Notes under the pieces: generated by a model | Told to the model about the DNA's origin: nothing | Database searches by the model: none | Seen by the model: only the letters and a program-made list of their open reading frames with translations | Shown: positions 6,189 through 13,839 of the stretch, piece by piece | Layout: each line of letters starts with the position of its first letter | Numbering within the stretch: the stretch's first letter is position 1 | Position numbers and translations under genes: made by a program | Source of the DNA: JASHVB01 sp035486135 | GTDB taxonomy: Bacteria > Pseudomonadota > Alphaproteobacteria > Acetobacterales > Acetobacteraceae | Assembly (NCBI GenBank): GCA_035486135.1 | Contig: DATHNI010000120.1 | Location: 1-21,761 of the forward strand | Reading direction: 5' to 3' | Length of the DNA: 21,761 bases

Positions 6189-9089
6189 ATGGCGGCAGTC
6201 GATCCACGTCCGGTCTATGTCTGCGGCGAGTGGGAGGCAGATCTTGCTCGGCAGGAGTTGCGCGTCCGTGGTGTCGCAGTGCCCGTGGGAGGGCGTGCTT
6301 TCGAAATCATCGCGGTTCTGATCCAGGCAGCGGGGCAGCTTCTCACCAAGGATGACCTGATGGATCGCGTCTGGCCGGGTGCGATCGTCAGTGAGAACAC
6401 GCTCCAGGTGCACATCTCGGCGGTCCGCAAGGCACTCGGCTCCGACCGGGCCATGCTGGAAACCAGGTTCGGCCGTGGCTATCGCCTGCGTGGCGACTGG
6501 AAGCCGCGGGATGCCGGCTCGCCAGTCGAGACAAACCAGCAATCCGCTGAGCTTCTCCACCCCGCCCAACCAACGCAGTCCAATCTTCCCGCTGCCTCAG
6601 GCGCGCTGGTCGGTCGGGCCGTCTCCCTGCTGCATCTGCGGACGTTGTTGTCCGCCTATCGGGCCGTTACGCTGGTCGGGCCCGGCGGCATCGGCAAGAC
6701 GGCACTGGCGCTGGAGGTAGGCCGCGACCTGCTTGCCGACCTGAACGGTGACGTCTGGTTGGTCGAATTGGCGTCGCTGTCCGATCCCGGCCTGGTGCCG
6801 TCGGTCGCCGCGGGTGTTCTGGGACTGCGGCTCGGCGGCGATGAAATTACCGCCCAGTCGGTTGCGCGCGCGATCGGCGGTGCCCGGATGATGCTGGTGC
6901 TCGATAATTGCGAGCACGTCATCGACGCGGCCGCCAAACTGGCGGAGACCGTGGTGCGCATGTGTCCCCGGGCGACTGTCCTGGCGACCAGCCGCGAGAG
7001 CCTGCGCATCGATGGCGAGCACGTCTATCGTGTGCCCCCGCTCGACGTGCCGCCGGAACAGCCGGCGAATCCGGACAACATCCTTACGCACAGCGCCGTG
7101 CAATTGTTTACCGCCAGGATGCGGGCCTGGGATTCGCAAGCTTCGCCGGTTGCCGGCGATCTTGCCGCGATCGTTGCGATCTGCCGGCACCTCGATGGGA
7201 TTCCGCTCGCGATCGAACTCGCCGCAGCGCGCGCCGCCACACTGGGCCCGCAGCAGGTCGCTGCCAGGATGCACGACAGGTTCAAGCTGCTGACGGCTGG
7301 CCGCCGTACCGCCCTCGCGCGGCACCAGACGCTGCTGGCGGCGCTCGACTGGAGCTACGATATGCTGACCGAGCCCCAGCGCATGGTGCTGCGTCGCCTG
7401 GCAATTTTTGCCGGCAGCTTCACGCTGGAAGCTGCCAGTGCAGTAACGGCGGATGACGAGATTGCGGCGTCCGAGGCCGACTATGGCGTGGCGAGCCTGG
7501 TTACCAAATCGCTGGTGACCGCGGATGCTGGCGGCGCGGCGCTACGTTATCGATTGCTCGAAACGACCCGCGCTTATGCGTTCGAGAAGCTGGTGCAAAG
7601 CGGCGAGTTCGACTCGGTCGCGCGGCGCCATGCCCGATGCTACCTGGATCTGTTTGCTGGCGCCGAGGCGGAGACGGAAACGCGGCCAACCGACGAATGG
7701 TTGGCTGACTACGGGCCGCGGATCGACAATGTCCGGACGGCGCTCGACTGGGCGTTCTCGCCGAGCGGGGACGCCACGCTCGGGGTGGCGCTGACGGTCG
7801 CCGCAGTACCGCTATGGGTCCAGCTCTCGCTGTTGGGTGAATGCCGGGAGCGTGTTGAACAAGCCCTGGCCTGCCTGGATAAAGCAGAGGCAGCAAGCGC
7901 GCGCCCGCGCATGCAGCTCTCTGCGGCGCTCGGCTGGTCATTGATGTATGGCGTCGGCCGCGCCCGCGAAGCTGGTCCCGCATGGACGGCGACGTTGGAG
8001 ATCGCGGAGAGGCTCGACGACAAGGACTATCAGCAACGCGCCCTCTGGGGTTTGTGCATCGACCAGTTCAACAATGGTGATTTTCGCGCCGCGCTCGATT
8101 TCGCCAAACGCTTTGCCGGGCTTGTGGCAGATTCAAACGATCCGGTCGATTTGCTGATGGGCGATCGCATCCTCGCCACGGCGCTGCATTACATCGGCGA
8201 CCAGACCAACGCCCGCCTGCATATCGACCGCGTGCTCGCGTATCTCGCGGGTTTGGCACAGAAGCCGCAAATTGTCCGCCTGCGCTTCGACATGCGCGTC
8301 TCGACGCATTATTTTCAGGCTCGCATTCTGTGGCTGCAGGGATTTGCGGACCAGGCGCTGCGCGTGGTCGAGCACAACATCGAGGAGGGGCGCGCGATCG
8401 GACATGCCCTGACCTTTTGCAGCGTGCTGGGCCAGGGGGCATGCCCGATCGCCTTCCTGGCCGGCGATTTCGATGCTGCCGCGCGCTATGGCGCAATGCT
8501 GGTCGATCATACGGAACGCCATCCGATGCGGCTGTGGCAGCTTTGGGCGCGCGGCTTCAACGGCATGGTGATGGCCAAACGCGGCGACATCACCGCGGGA
8601 CTGGAAGTTCTGCGCGGTGCACTCGACGAGGCTGGTGAGGCAAAGTTCCTGCCGCGCTTTCTCCTGCCACTCGGCGAATTCGCGGCCTGTCTTGGGGAAG
8701 CCGGCGAGGTCACGGAAGGCCTCGCAATTGTCGATGATGCATTGACGCGTTGTAGAATGCGTGACGAGGGCTGGTATCTGGCCGAACTCCTGCGCATCAG
8801 GGGAGAACTCATTCTCAAGGGGGGTGGCTCCGAGGCTGCCGCGAATGCCGAGCAGGAGTATCTGTCGGCGCTCGATTGGGCGCGCCAACAGGGTGCTCTG
8901 TTCTGGGAACTGCGAGCGGCCACGAGCATTGCCCGGTTGTGGCGTGAGCAGGGGCGTTCCGCCGCCGGGACGACACTTCTGCAGGGGGTCTGCGATCGGT
9001 TTACCGAAGGGTTCGCGATCGCCGATCTCAAAACGGCAATGGGATTGCTCGACACATTGTCGCCGCTGGAGCGCGTGCGGACCACGTGA
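6189..9089 (+). CDS. winged-helix / STAND ATPase / helical-repeat transcriptional regulator
   Basis: A 966-residue regulator of the COG3903 type. Residues about 10-105 form an OmpR/PhoB-like winged helix (GGRAFEIIAVLIQAAGQLL, then the recognition region SENTLQVHISAVRKALG and wing FGRGYRL). A STAND/NB-ARC-like ATPase follows: Walker A GPGGIGKTAL near 164, Walker B MMLVLDNCEH near 234, LATSRESLRI sensor near 265, and the GIPLAIELAAAR motif near 336. From about 520 to the end it is alpha-helical with TPR-like repeats, probably the signal-sensing part. ATG 6189 is preceded by GAAAGG (6176-6181) at 7 nt; an in-frame upstream extension to 5814 looks non-coding. No receiver domain, so activation is expected through ATP-dependent oligomerisation after ligand sensing. 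It is divergent from the PEP-CTERM gene, and control of that gene or of itself is the natural guess, but the ligand is unknown. Confidence 0.85.
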   Translation: MAAVDPRPVYVCGEWEADLARQELRVRGVAVPVGGRAFEIIAVLIQAAGQLLTKDDLMDRVWPGAIVSENTLQVHISAVRKALGSDRAMLETRFGRGYRLRGDWKPRDAGSPVETNQQSAELLHPAQPTQSNLPAASGALVGRAVSLLHLRTLLSAYRAVTLVGPGGIGKTALALEVGRDLLADLNGDVWLVELASLSDPGLVPSVAAGVLGLRLGGDEITAQSVARAIGGARMMLVLDNCEHVIDAAAKLAETVVRMCPRATVLATSRESLRIDGEHVYRVPPLDVPPEQPANPDNILTHSAVQLFTARMRAWDSQASPVAGDLAAIVAICRHLDGIPLAIELAAARAATLGPQQVAARMHDRFKLLTAGRRTALARHQTLLAALDWSYDMLTEPQRMVLRRLAIFAGSFTLEAASAVTADDEIAASEADYGVASLVTKSLVTADAGGAALRYRLLETTRAYAFEKLVQSGEFDSVARRHARCYLDLFAGAEAETETRPTDEWLADYGPRIDNVRTALDWAFSPSGDATLGVALTVAAVPLWVQLSLLGECRERVEQALACLDKAEAASARPRMQLSAALGWSLMYGVGRAREAGPAWTATLEIAERLDDKDYQQRALWGLCIDQFNNGDFRAALDFAKRFAGLVADSNDPVDLLMGDRILATALHYIGDQTNARLHIDRVLAYLAGLAQKPQIVRLRFDMRVSTHYFQARILWLQGFADQALRVVEHNIEEGRAIGHALTFCSVLGQGACPIAFLAGDFDAAARYGAMLVDHTERHPMRLWQLWARGFNGMVMAKRGDITAGLEVLRGALDEAGEAKFLPRFLLPLGEFAACLGEAGEVTEGLAIVDDALTRCRMRDEGWYLAELLRIRGELILKGGGSEAAANAEQEYLSALDWARQQGALFWELRAATSIARLWREQGRSAAGTTLLQGVCDRFTEGFAIADLKTAMGLLDTLSPLERVRTT

Positions 9090-9179
9090 CGGTATCGAAG
9101 ATCGCCAGCACGTCCGGTGCCGGCGCTGGACTCTGCGGCCGGCCCCGTTCTGTCCGCCACTCGTGGCGCGGCCCCGCCA

Positions 9180-9735
9180 TCAGTCTGTCAGCCCGCCCTG
9201 GATGAGGCGCAGCGCGGGACGCGGCTGGGCGGGCCTCGCCGCTTCGGGCGGAGCAGGTGGCCGGGCTGGCAATGCCGGGGCAACAGCGGTTTCGGCCGTG
9301 ATATCGGCGTCGGAACCCGGGGACCCATCGGGCCGCGGGAACGTCGACAGGGCCGTCACATTGGTCGCCTCCCGCCTGCGACGCTCGTCCTGTGCGGTCA
9401 GCAGTTGGACTTGATGCGCTGAGCCTTGTGCCTGAGCCGGGCGGACTGCGTGATCAGGGTCATCGCAAGCTGGCTGCCGCGAGGGTAATTCCCGGCGTAA
9501 TGCAGGCCGTATGCCGCCTCGACGCTGTGATAATGTACTGGGATGCCAGTTCGGCCTCGGCGTCATCGACCGGGGCCAGACGCCTGACCAGCATGACGAG
9601 GGCGGCTTGGCTGTGGGCGAGTTCCTCCGGCATCTTGCCAAGCGGTGGTGGCAGCGTGGTCCGTAAGTGTTCCGTGAGGCCGTCCCAGAAGGCCGCCAGG
9701 GCGGGATCGGGTTGCTGCGGGTGCTGTGGGCTCAT
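9180..9735 (-). pseudogene. small hypothetical gene broken by at least two frameshifts
   Basis: The minus-strand reading begins MSPQHPQQPDPALAAFWD at ATG 9735 and runs well to about ELASQYIITASRRH (near 9510), stopping at 9460. Coding-like sequence continues in a second frame (YAGNYPRGSQLAMTLITQSA, then a stop near 9400), and then in a third frame (HQVQLLTAQDERRRREATN, followed by a Pro/Ala-rich tail) to a stop at 9180. Joined, the three pieces make one soluble helical protein of about 180 residues with an Arg-rich patch. I recall similar small proteins as uncharacterised ones in Acetobacteraceae but cannot name a domain. An AT-rich promoter-like stretch with the palindrome TAACGTTA (9739-9746) lies just upstream. 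The alternative is an intact 91-residue protein ending at 9460, with the rest being coincidence. Confidence 0.5.
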
Positions 9736-9839
9736 AACTAACGTTATATTGTTATTTTAATTCACGGTCCAGGTTCATTGCCTCGACGGTGATCGGCGGC
9801 GCGGCCCGCCCCGTCTCTACCGCGCCGCGGGGAGTGCGA

Positions 9840-10157
9840 TCAGCTGGTCCAGTGCGGCTTCACCCAGACCCAGCCGGATGGGGTCTGCTGCCAGTAGCCG
9901 GTCTGGAACAGCGCGCCGTGGCCGGCGGCGGGCACGTACTCGCCGGGTTGCCAGACATAGCCGCTGCCGTTCCAGTCCCAGTGTCCGGGCTGCCACAGTA
10001 ATTGCTCGCCACTCACCGGCGGCTTGGGAATGGTCTCCGTCATGGGCGGCGGGACCGGAGGGAACGGGTTGGCGGCAGCGGTGGGGGTATTTTGGGTAGC
10101 GCAGCCGGTGAGCAGGCTTGCGCCCAGCAGCACGACAGCAAGGGTTGGCTTGGTCAT
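9840..10157 (-). CDS. small lipoprotein with YxWxxGxW repeats
   Basis: A 105-residue exported protein. The N-terminus is a lipoprotein signal (MTKPTLAVVLLGASLLTGC) with lipobox LLTGC, the lipidated residue being Cys19. A Pro-rich linker follows (about 30-48), then aromatic repeats at 53-105: LWQPGHWDW, YVWQPGEYV, FQTGYWQQ and WVWVKPHW. This repeat type occurs in small outer-membrane or periplasmic lipoproteins of alphaproteobacteria; function is unknown. Start ATG 10155-10157 was chosen because the signal begins there; the same frame remains open upstream to 10607, but only as antisense-frame sequence inside ispDF. It lies 104 bp downstream of ispDF on the same strand, separated by a strong hairpin, so co-transcription is uncertain. 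Confidence 0.78.
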   Translation of the reverse strand: MTKPTLAVVLLGASLLTGCATQNTPTAAANPFPPVPPPMTETIPKPPVSGEQLLWQPGHWDWNGSGYVWQPGEYVPAAGHGALFQTGYWQQTPSGWVWVKPHWTS

Positions 10158-10189
10158 TGGATCTCTGGCCTTTGCTCCGCCCCGATCGG

Positions 10190-10219
10190 GCGGCCCAAGA
10201 CATGGCCATCTTGGGCCGC
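10190..10219. terminator. GC-rich hairpin between ispDF and the lipoprotein gene
   Basis: Arms GCGGCCCAAGA (10190-10200) and TCTTGGGCCGC (10209-10219) are perfectly complementary over 11 bp with an 8-nt loop. It lies 43 bp past the ispDF stop. There is no T-run, so it may be a 3'-end stabiliser or attenuator rather than a classical intrinsic terminator. Confidence 0.45.
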
Positions 10220-10228
10220 GCTGTCCAT

Positions 10229-10266
10229 GCTTGGCGGGCGGATCAGGGCTTGGCAGACGGATCAGG
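10229..10266. repeat. tandem 19-bp duplication across the ispDF stop
   Basis: GCTTGGCGGGCGGATCAGG (10229-10247) is followed immediately by GCTTGGCAGACGGATCAGG (10248-10266), two mismatches in 19. The ispDF stop codon (10262-10264, minus strand) lies in the second copy. Confidence 0.7.
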
Positions 10267-11392
10267 GGGGCAGCAGGACGGTGGCGGCAGCCTGTGCGGC
10301 AATGCCCTCGCCACGGCCGGTGAAGCCGAGCTTTTCGGTCGTGGTGGCCTTGACGGAGACGCGGCCGGGATCGACCCCCAGCAGCGACGCCAGCCGCGCG
10401 CGCATCGCCTCCGCGTGCGGCGCGATTTTCGGTCGTTCGCAGATCAGGGTGACGTCGGCGTTGGCCAGCATCCCGCCCCGCGCGGCGATGCGGCCGGCGG
10501 CGTGGGTCAAGAAGCGGGCGCTGTCGGCGTCCTTCCAGGTAGCCTCGCTGGGGGGGAAGTGGCGGCCGATATCGCCCTCGGCCAGCGCGCCGTAGATCGC
10601 GTCGCACAGCGCGTGGATGCCGACGTCGGCATCAGAATGGCCTGCGAGGCCCTTGTCATGCGGTACCGCAACGCCGCACAGCATCAGGGGGCGGCCGGCC
10701 TCCAGCACGTGCACGTCGAAGCCGGTGCCGACGCGCGGGATAAGATGGGCGGTCATGGCGCGCTCCAGGCGGGCGTGATCCTCGGGGTAGGTCAGCTTGA
10801 TGTTGTCGTCGGCGCCGGGCACCAGGGCGACGGCCCGGCCGGCGGCCTCCAGCAGCGCGGCGTCGTCGGTGGCGCCCTGGATGCCGGCGCGGTGCGCGGC
10901 TAGCAGCGTGTCGAACCGGAAGGCCTGCGGGGTCTGGGCGCGGAACAGACCTTCGCGCGGCACCGTTGCGACGATGACGCCGTTGTCGCCGCGCTTCAGC
11001 GTGTCCGCGACCGGGACGGCCGGGATGGCGCCCGGGCTATGCTCCAACGCGCGGAGCAAGGAGGGGATGGTACCGGGGGGGATGCAGGGGCGGGCGGCGT
11101 CGTGCACCAGCACGATGTCGGGATTGCACGGAACCAGGGCTTCCAGCCCGGCGCGCACGCTGTCCTGACGGGTGGCGCCGCCCGGGACGGTGGGCAGGTG
11201 GGCGATGCCGGCCAGGGCCGCCTCGATCGGCGCGGCGTCACCGACCGGCTGGAGTTGCTGCACGAACGCCGCGAGCGCCTCGGCGGCGTGGCGGATCACC
11301 GGCTTGCCGGCCAGCGTCAGGAACTGCTTCGGGATGTCGGCACCGAATCGGCTGCCCGAGCCGGCGGCGACCAGGATGGCGGCGATGCGCAT
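10262..11392 (-). CDS. ispDF: bifunctional IspD/IspF enzyme of the MEP isoprenoid pathway
   Basis: A 376-residue fusion of two MEP-pathway enzymes. The IspD half (about 1-215) is a CTP-dependent 2-C-methyl-D-erythritol 4-phosphate cytidylyltransferase: nucleotide-binding start AAILVAAGSGSRFG (4-17), lysine in PKQFLTLAGKP, GGATRQDSVRAGL (71-83) and VLVHDAARP (94-102). The IspF half (about 218-376) is 2-C-methyl-D-erythritol 2,4-cyclodiphosphate synthase: metal ligands D226 and H228 in GFDVH, H260 in GHSDADVGIH, and the near-C-terminal TTTEKLGFTGRGEG. Such fusions are common in alphaproteobacteria. The cytoplasmic product feeds isoprenoids, including hopanoids and quinones. Start ATG at 11390-11392 is set by the IspD N-terminus, though the frame is open further upstream. 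Divergent from dusB across 122 bp. Confidence 0.95.
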   Translation of the reverse strand: MRIAAILVAAGSGSRFGADIPKQFLTLAGKPVIRHAAEALAAFVQQLQPVGDAAPIEAALAGIAHLPTVPGGATRQDSVRAGLEALVPCNPDIVLVHDAARPCIPPGTIPSLLRALEHSPGAIPAVPVADTLKRGDNGVIVATVPREGLFRAQTPQAFRFDTLLAAHRAGIQGATDDAALLEAAGRAVALVPGADDNIKLTYPEDHARLERAMTAHLIPRVGTGFDVHVLEAGRPLMLCGVAVPHDKGLAGHSDADVGIHALCDAIYGALAEGDIGRHFPPSEATWKDADSARFLTHAAGRIAARGGMLANADVTLICERPKIAPHAEAMRARLASLLGVDPGRVSVKATTTEKLGFTGRGEGIAAQAAATVLLPP

Positions 11393-11506
11393 GAGGGAGG
11401 CTTGTCGCGACGGGGCGCGGCCGTCAACCGACCGATTCGCACGGCCATCTCGCGGATGCCCGGGACGCCATATGCCGCATTGCGCCATTAGCCCTGTGGC
11501 TGTAAC

Positions 11507-11525
11507 TTGCCCAAATGATGGGCAA
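11507..11525. promoter_or_regulatory. perfect hairpin/palindrome enclosing the dusB start codon
   Basis: TTGCCCA (11507-11513) and TGGGCAA (11519-11525) are exact complements, with a 5-nt loop AATGA holding the ATG at 11515. No Shine-Dalgarno is visible just before it. It may be an RNA stem controlling initiation, a DNA operator, or a sign that the true start lies elsewhere. Confidence 0.4.
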
Positions 11526-12594
11526 CTGTAGTTCAGCCACCACACATCCTGCCTTGCAAGCGATCGATCTGGGCAACGGCGTCCGCATCGACACCCCGGT
11601 ATTGCTCGCCCCGATGTCTGGCGTCACCGACCTGCCATTTCGCCGCACCGCGAAGGAACTCGGCGCCGGCATGGTCGTCTCGGAAATGATCGCCTCCTGG
11701 GCGATGATCCGCGAAAACCGCAAGACGCTCGATATGGCCGAGGTGGACGGTTGTGGCGGCGTCTCCGCCCTGCAGCTTGCCGGCTGCGACCCGGCCGCCA
11801 TGGCCGACGCCGCCCGCCTCGCCGTGGACAAGGGCGCCGACCTCATCGACATCAATTTCGGTTGCCCCGTAAAGAAGGTCGCGGTCGGCCAGGCCGCCGG
11901 CTCCGCCCTGATGCGTGACGAAACCGCCGCCGCTGCTATCCTGGCAGCCACCGTCAACGCAGTGTGCGTCCCGGTGACGCTGAAGATGCGCATGGGCTGG
12001 GACCACGCCAGCCTGAACGCCCCGCGCCTCGCCAGCATCGCCCAGGACGTGGGTATTCGCATGGTTACAGTGCATGGCCGCACCCGCCAGCAATTCTACA
12101 ACGGCACCGCCGACTGGGATTTCATCGCCCAGGTCAAGGCGGCGGTCGGCATCCCCGTTATCGCCAACGGCGACATCTTGACCGAGGACGACGCGGCCGA
12201 CGCCCTGAGCCGCTCCGGCGCCGACGGGGTGATGATCGGCCGAGGCTGCTACGGCCGCCCCTGGTTCCTCGCCCAGGTCGCGCATTTCCTGCGCACCGGC
12301 ACGCGCCTGGCAGAGCCTCCGCTGGCGCGCCAGAAATCCATCCTGCTGGGCCACTACCGCGGAATGCTCAGCCGATTCGGCCACGACGCCGGCGTGCGGC
12401 TGGCACGCAAGCACGTGTCCTGGTACTCGCGCGGCCTGCCAGGCTCGGCCGAGTTCCGCGCCGCGGTGACCCGGGTACCAGACGCCGCCTCCGTGCTGCG
12501 GCTGATCGACGCTTTCTACGACCCCCTGATCGCTCGCGGCGTCACCCGCCGCCCGCCCACCCGCGACGACTCCATCACGGCGGAGGCCGCATGA
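11515..12594 (+). CDS. dusB: tRNA-dihydrouridine synthase B (NifR3-like)
   Basis: An FMN-dependent TIM-barrel enzyme of 359 residues that reduces uridine to dihydrouridine in tRNA. Family marks: LLAPMSGVTDLPFRR (about 30-44), VVSEMIAS (54-61), the catalytic-cysteine motif INFGCPVKKV with C117, MRMGWD, the phosphate-binding VHGRTRQQFYNG, and IANGDI with GADGVMIGRGCYGRPW. C-terminal helical domain contains RLARKHVSWY. In alphaproteobacteria dusB classically heads the ntrBC operon, as here: its TGA overlaps the ATG of ntrB (ATGA, 12591-12594). The ATG at 11515 (or 11518) lacks a Shine-Dalgarno and lies inside a hairpin, so the first 10-15 residues are uncertain; a TTG at about 11555, right before QAIDLG, is an alternative. 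Confidence 0.94.
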   Translation: MMGNCSSATTHPALQAIDLGNGVRIDTPVLLAPMSGVTDLPFRRTAKELGAGMVVSEMIASWAMIRENRKTLDMAEVDGCGGVSALQLAGCDPAAMADAARLAVDKGADLIDINFGCPVKKVAVGQAAGSALMRDETAAAAILAATVNAVCVPVTLKMRMGWDHASLNAPRLASIAQDVGIRMVTVHGRTRQQFYNGTADWDFIAQVKAAVGIPVIANGDILTEDDAADALSRSGADGVMIGRGCYGRPWFLAQVAHFLRTGTRLAEPPLARQKSILLGHYRGMLSRFGHDAGVRLARKHVSWYSRGLPGSAEFRAAVTRVPDAASVLRLIDAFYDPLIARGVTRRPPTRDDSITAEAA

Positions 12595-13724
12595 GTTCGG
12601 TCGTCGCCCGCGCCGCGCGTTTCCTGCCGGGCCGGCCGCGCTCCGTCGATCACGGCGCCGTCCTCGCCGCCCTGCCGGTTCCCGTTGTATTGCTCGACCA
12701 GGACAACCGTTTCCGCCACGTCAATCTCGCCGCGCAGCAGTTCCTCGGCATGTCCGCCGCCTCGCTGGCGCAGCTCCGCTTGAGCGATCTCGTGCCGCCG
12801 GACAGCCCGCTGTTCATGCTGATAGAGCAAGTGCGGCAGACCGAGGCGACGATCGCCAACCATGACATGACGCTGGAAAGCCCGCGGCTGCATAAGCCAG
12901 GCATCACGGTGCAGTGCTCGCCCTTGCCGGAGGAACCGGGTGCGGTGCTGCTGGTGATGCAGGATGCCTCGGCGGCCCGCGCGCTGGACCGGCAGCTCGC
13001 GTTCCGGGGCGCCGCGCGTAGTGTGTCCGGCATGGCGGCGATCCTGGCGCATGAAGTGAAGAACCCGCTGTCGGGCATTCGCGGCGCGGCCCAGTTGCTA
13101 GAGGCGTCGGTCGGCCCGGCCGATCGCGAACTGGCCGAGCTGATCCGCGACGAGGCGGATCGCATCCGCGCCCTGGTGGACCGCATGGAGGTGTTCGGCG
13201 AAAAGCCGATCCAGCGCAACGGGGTCAACATCCATCGCGTGCTGGAGCATGTGCGCAAGCTGGCCCAGTCCGGCTTCGCCGCGCATGTGCACTTCCAGGA
13301 GACCTACGACCCGTCGCTGCCGCCGGTTTGGGGCAATCGCGACCAGCTTGTGCAGGTCGTGCTGAACCTGGTGAAGAACGCCGCCGAGGCGGTGACATAC
13401 GAGGGTAACAACCATCCGGAGATCGGGTTGTCCACCGGCTTCCAGCACGGCATGCGCATCGCCGTCCCGGGCTCCTCCGCGCGCGTCGATCTGCCGCTGT
13501 GCGTCGTCGTGCGCGACAACGGCCCGGGCATTCCGGATGACATCCGCCCGCATCTGTTCGAGCCATTCGTGACCTCGCGTGCTACCGGCAGCGGGCTGGG
13601 ATTGGCGCTGGTTGCCAAGATCGTCGGCGATCATGGTGGTCTGATCGAGGTCGATTCGCGTCCCGGCCGCACCGAATTCCGTCTGCACCTGCCGGTGATC
13701 ACCGACGAGGAGGGTGAAATATGA
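12591..13724 (+). CDS. ntrB: nitrogen regulation sensor histidine kinase NtrB (GlnL)
   Basis: A soluble histidine kinase of 377 residues. An N-terminal PAS domain (about 20-130) is followed by the dimerisation/phosphoacceptor helix with H154 in HEVKNPLSGIRGAAQLLE and an ATPase domain: N-box LNLVKNAAEA (N263), G1 DNGPGIP (309-315), F-box LFEPFVTSR and G2 GSGLGLAL (333-340). NtrB, controlled by PII proteins, phosphorylates or dephosphorylates NtrC according to nitrogen status. No membrane span, as expected. Its start overlaps the dusB stop, implying translational coupling, and ntrC follows after 115 bp that hold a paired palindrome. Confidence 0.95.
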   Translation: MSSVVARAARFLPGRPRSVDHGAVLAALPVPVVLLDQDNRFRHVNLAAQQFLGMSAASLAQLRLSDLVPPDSPLFMLIEQVRQTEATIANHDMTLESPRLHKPGITVQCSPLPEEPGAVLLVMQDASAARALDRQLAFRGAARSVSGMAAILAHEVKNPLSGIRGAAQLLEASVGPADRELAELIRDEADRIRALVDRMEVFGEKPIQRNGVNIHRVLEHVRKLAQSGFAAHVHFQETYDPSLPPVWGNRDQLVQVVLNLVKNAAEAVTYEGNNHPEIGLSTGFQHGMRIAVPGSSARVDLPLCVVVRDNGPGIPDDIRPHLFEPFVTSRATGSGLGLALVAKIVGDHGGLIEVDSRPGRTEFRLHLPVITDEEGEI

Positions 13725-13736
13725 CTTGGCTACTTT

Positions 13737-13829
13737 CCTCTCCCGCACTTGCGGGAGAGGGTAGGGTGAGGGTGCAACATGCCGCACGCATCACCCTCAC
13801 CGTACCCTCTCCCGCGAAGCGGGAGAGGG
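13737..13829. repeat. paired REP-like palindromes between ntrB and ntrC
   Basis: Two hairpins: 13737-13760 (perfect 10-bp arms CCTCTCCCGC/GCGGGAGAGG, loop ACTT) and 13805-13829 (perfect 11-bp arms CCCTCTCCCGC/GCGGGAGAGGG, loop GAA). The spacer also pairs with itself: GGTAGGGTGAGGGTG near 13760 matches the complement of CACCCTCACCGTACC near 13792 with one mismatch, so the whole unit can also fold as one long stem. The 3' arm of the second hairpin holds the purine tract used as the ntrC Shine-Dalgarno. Related copies occur at 15302-15330 and, decayed, at about 20377-20435. Confidence 0.9.
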
Positions 13830-13839
13830 AGATCCAGCC

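Noticed and set aside
10158..10607. Longer lipoprotein ORF starting at 10607
   Set aside because: The added part is an Arg-rich shadow of ispDF on the same strand in another frame; the lipoprotein signal starts at 10157.
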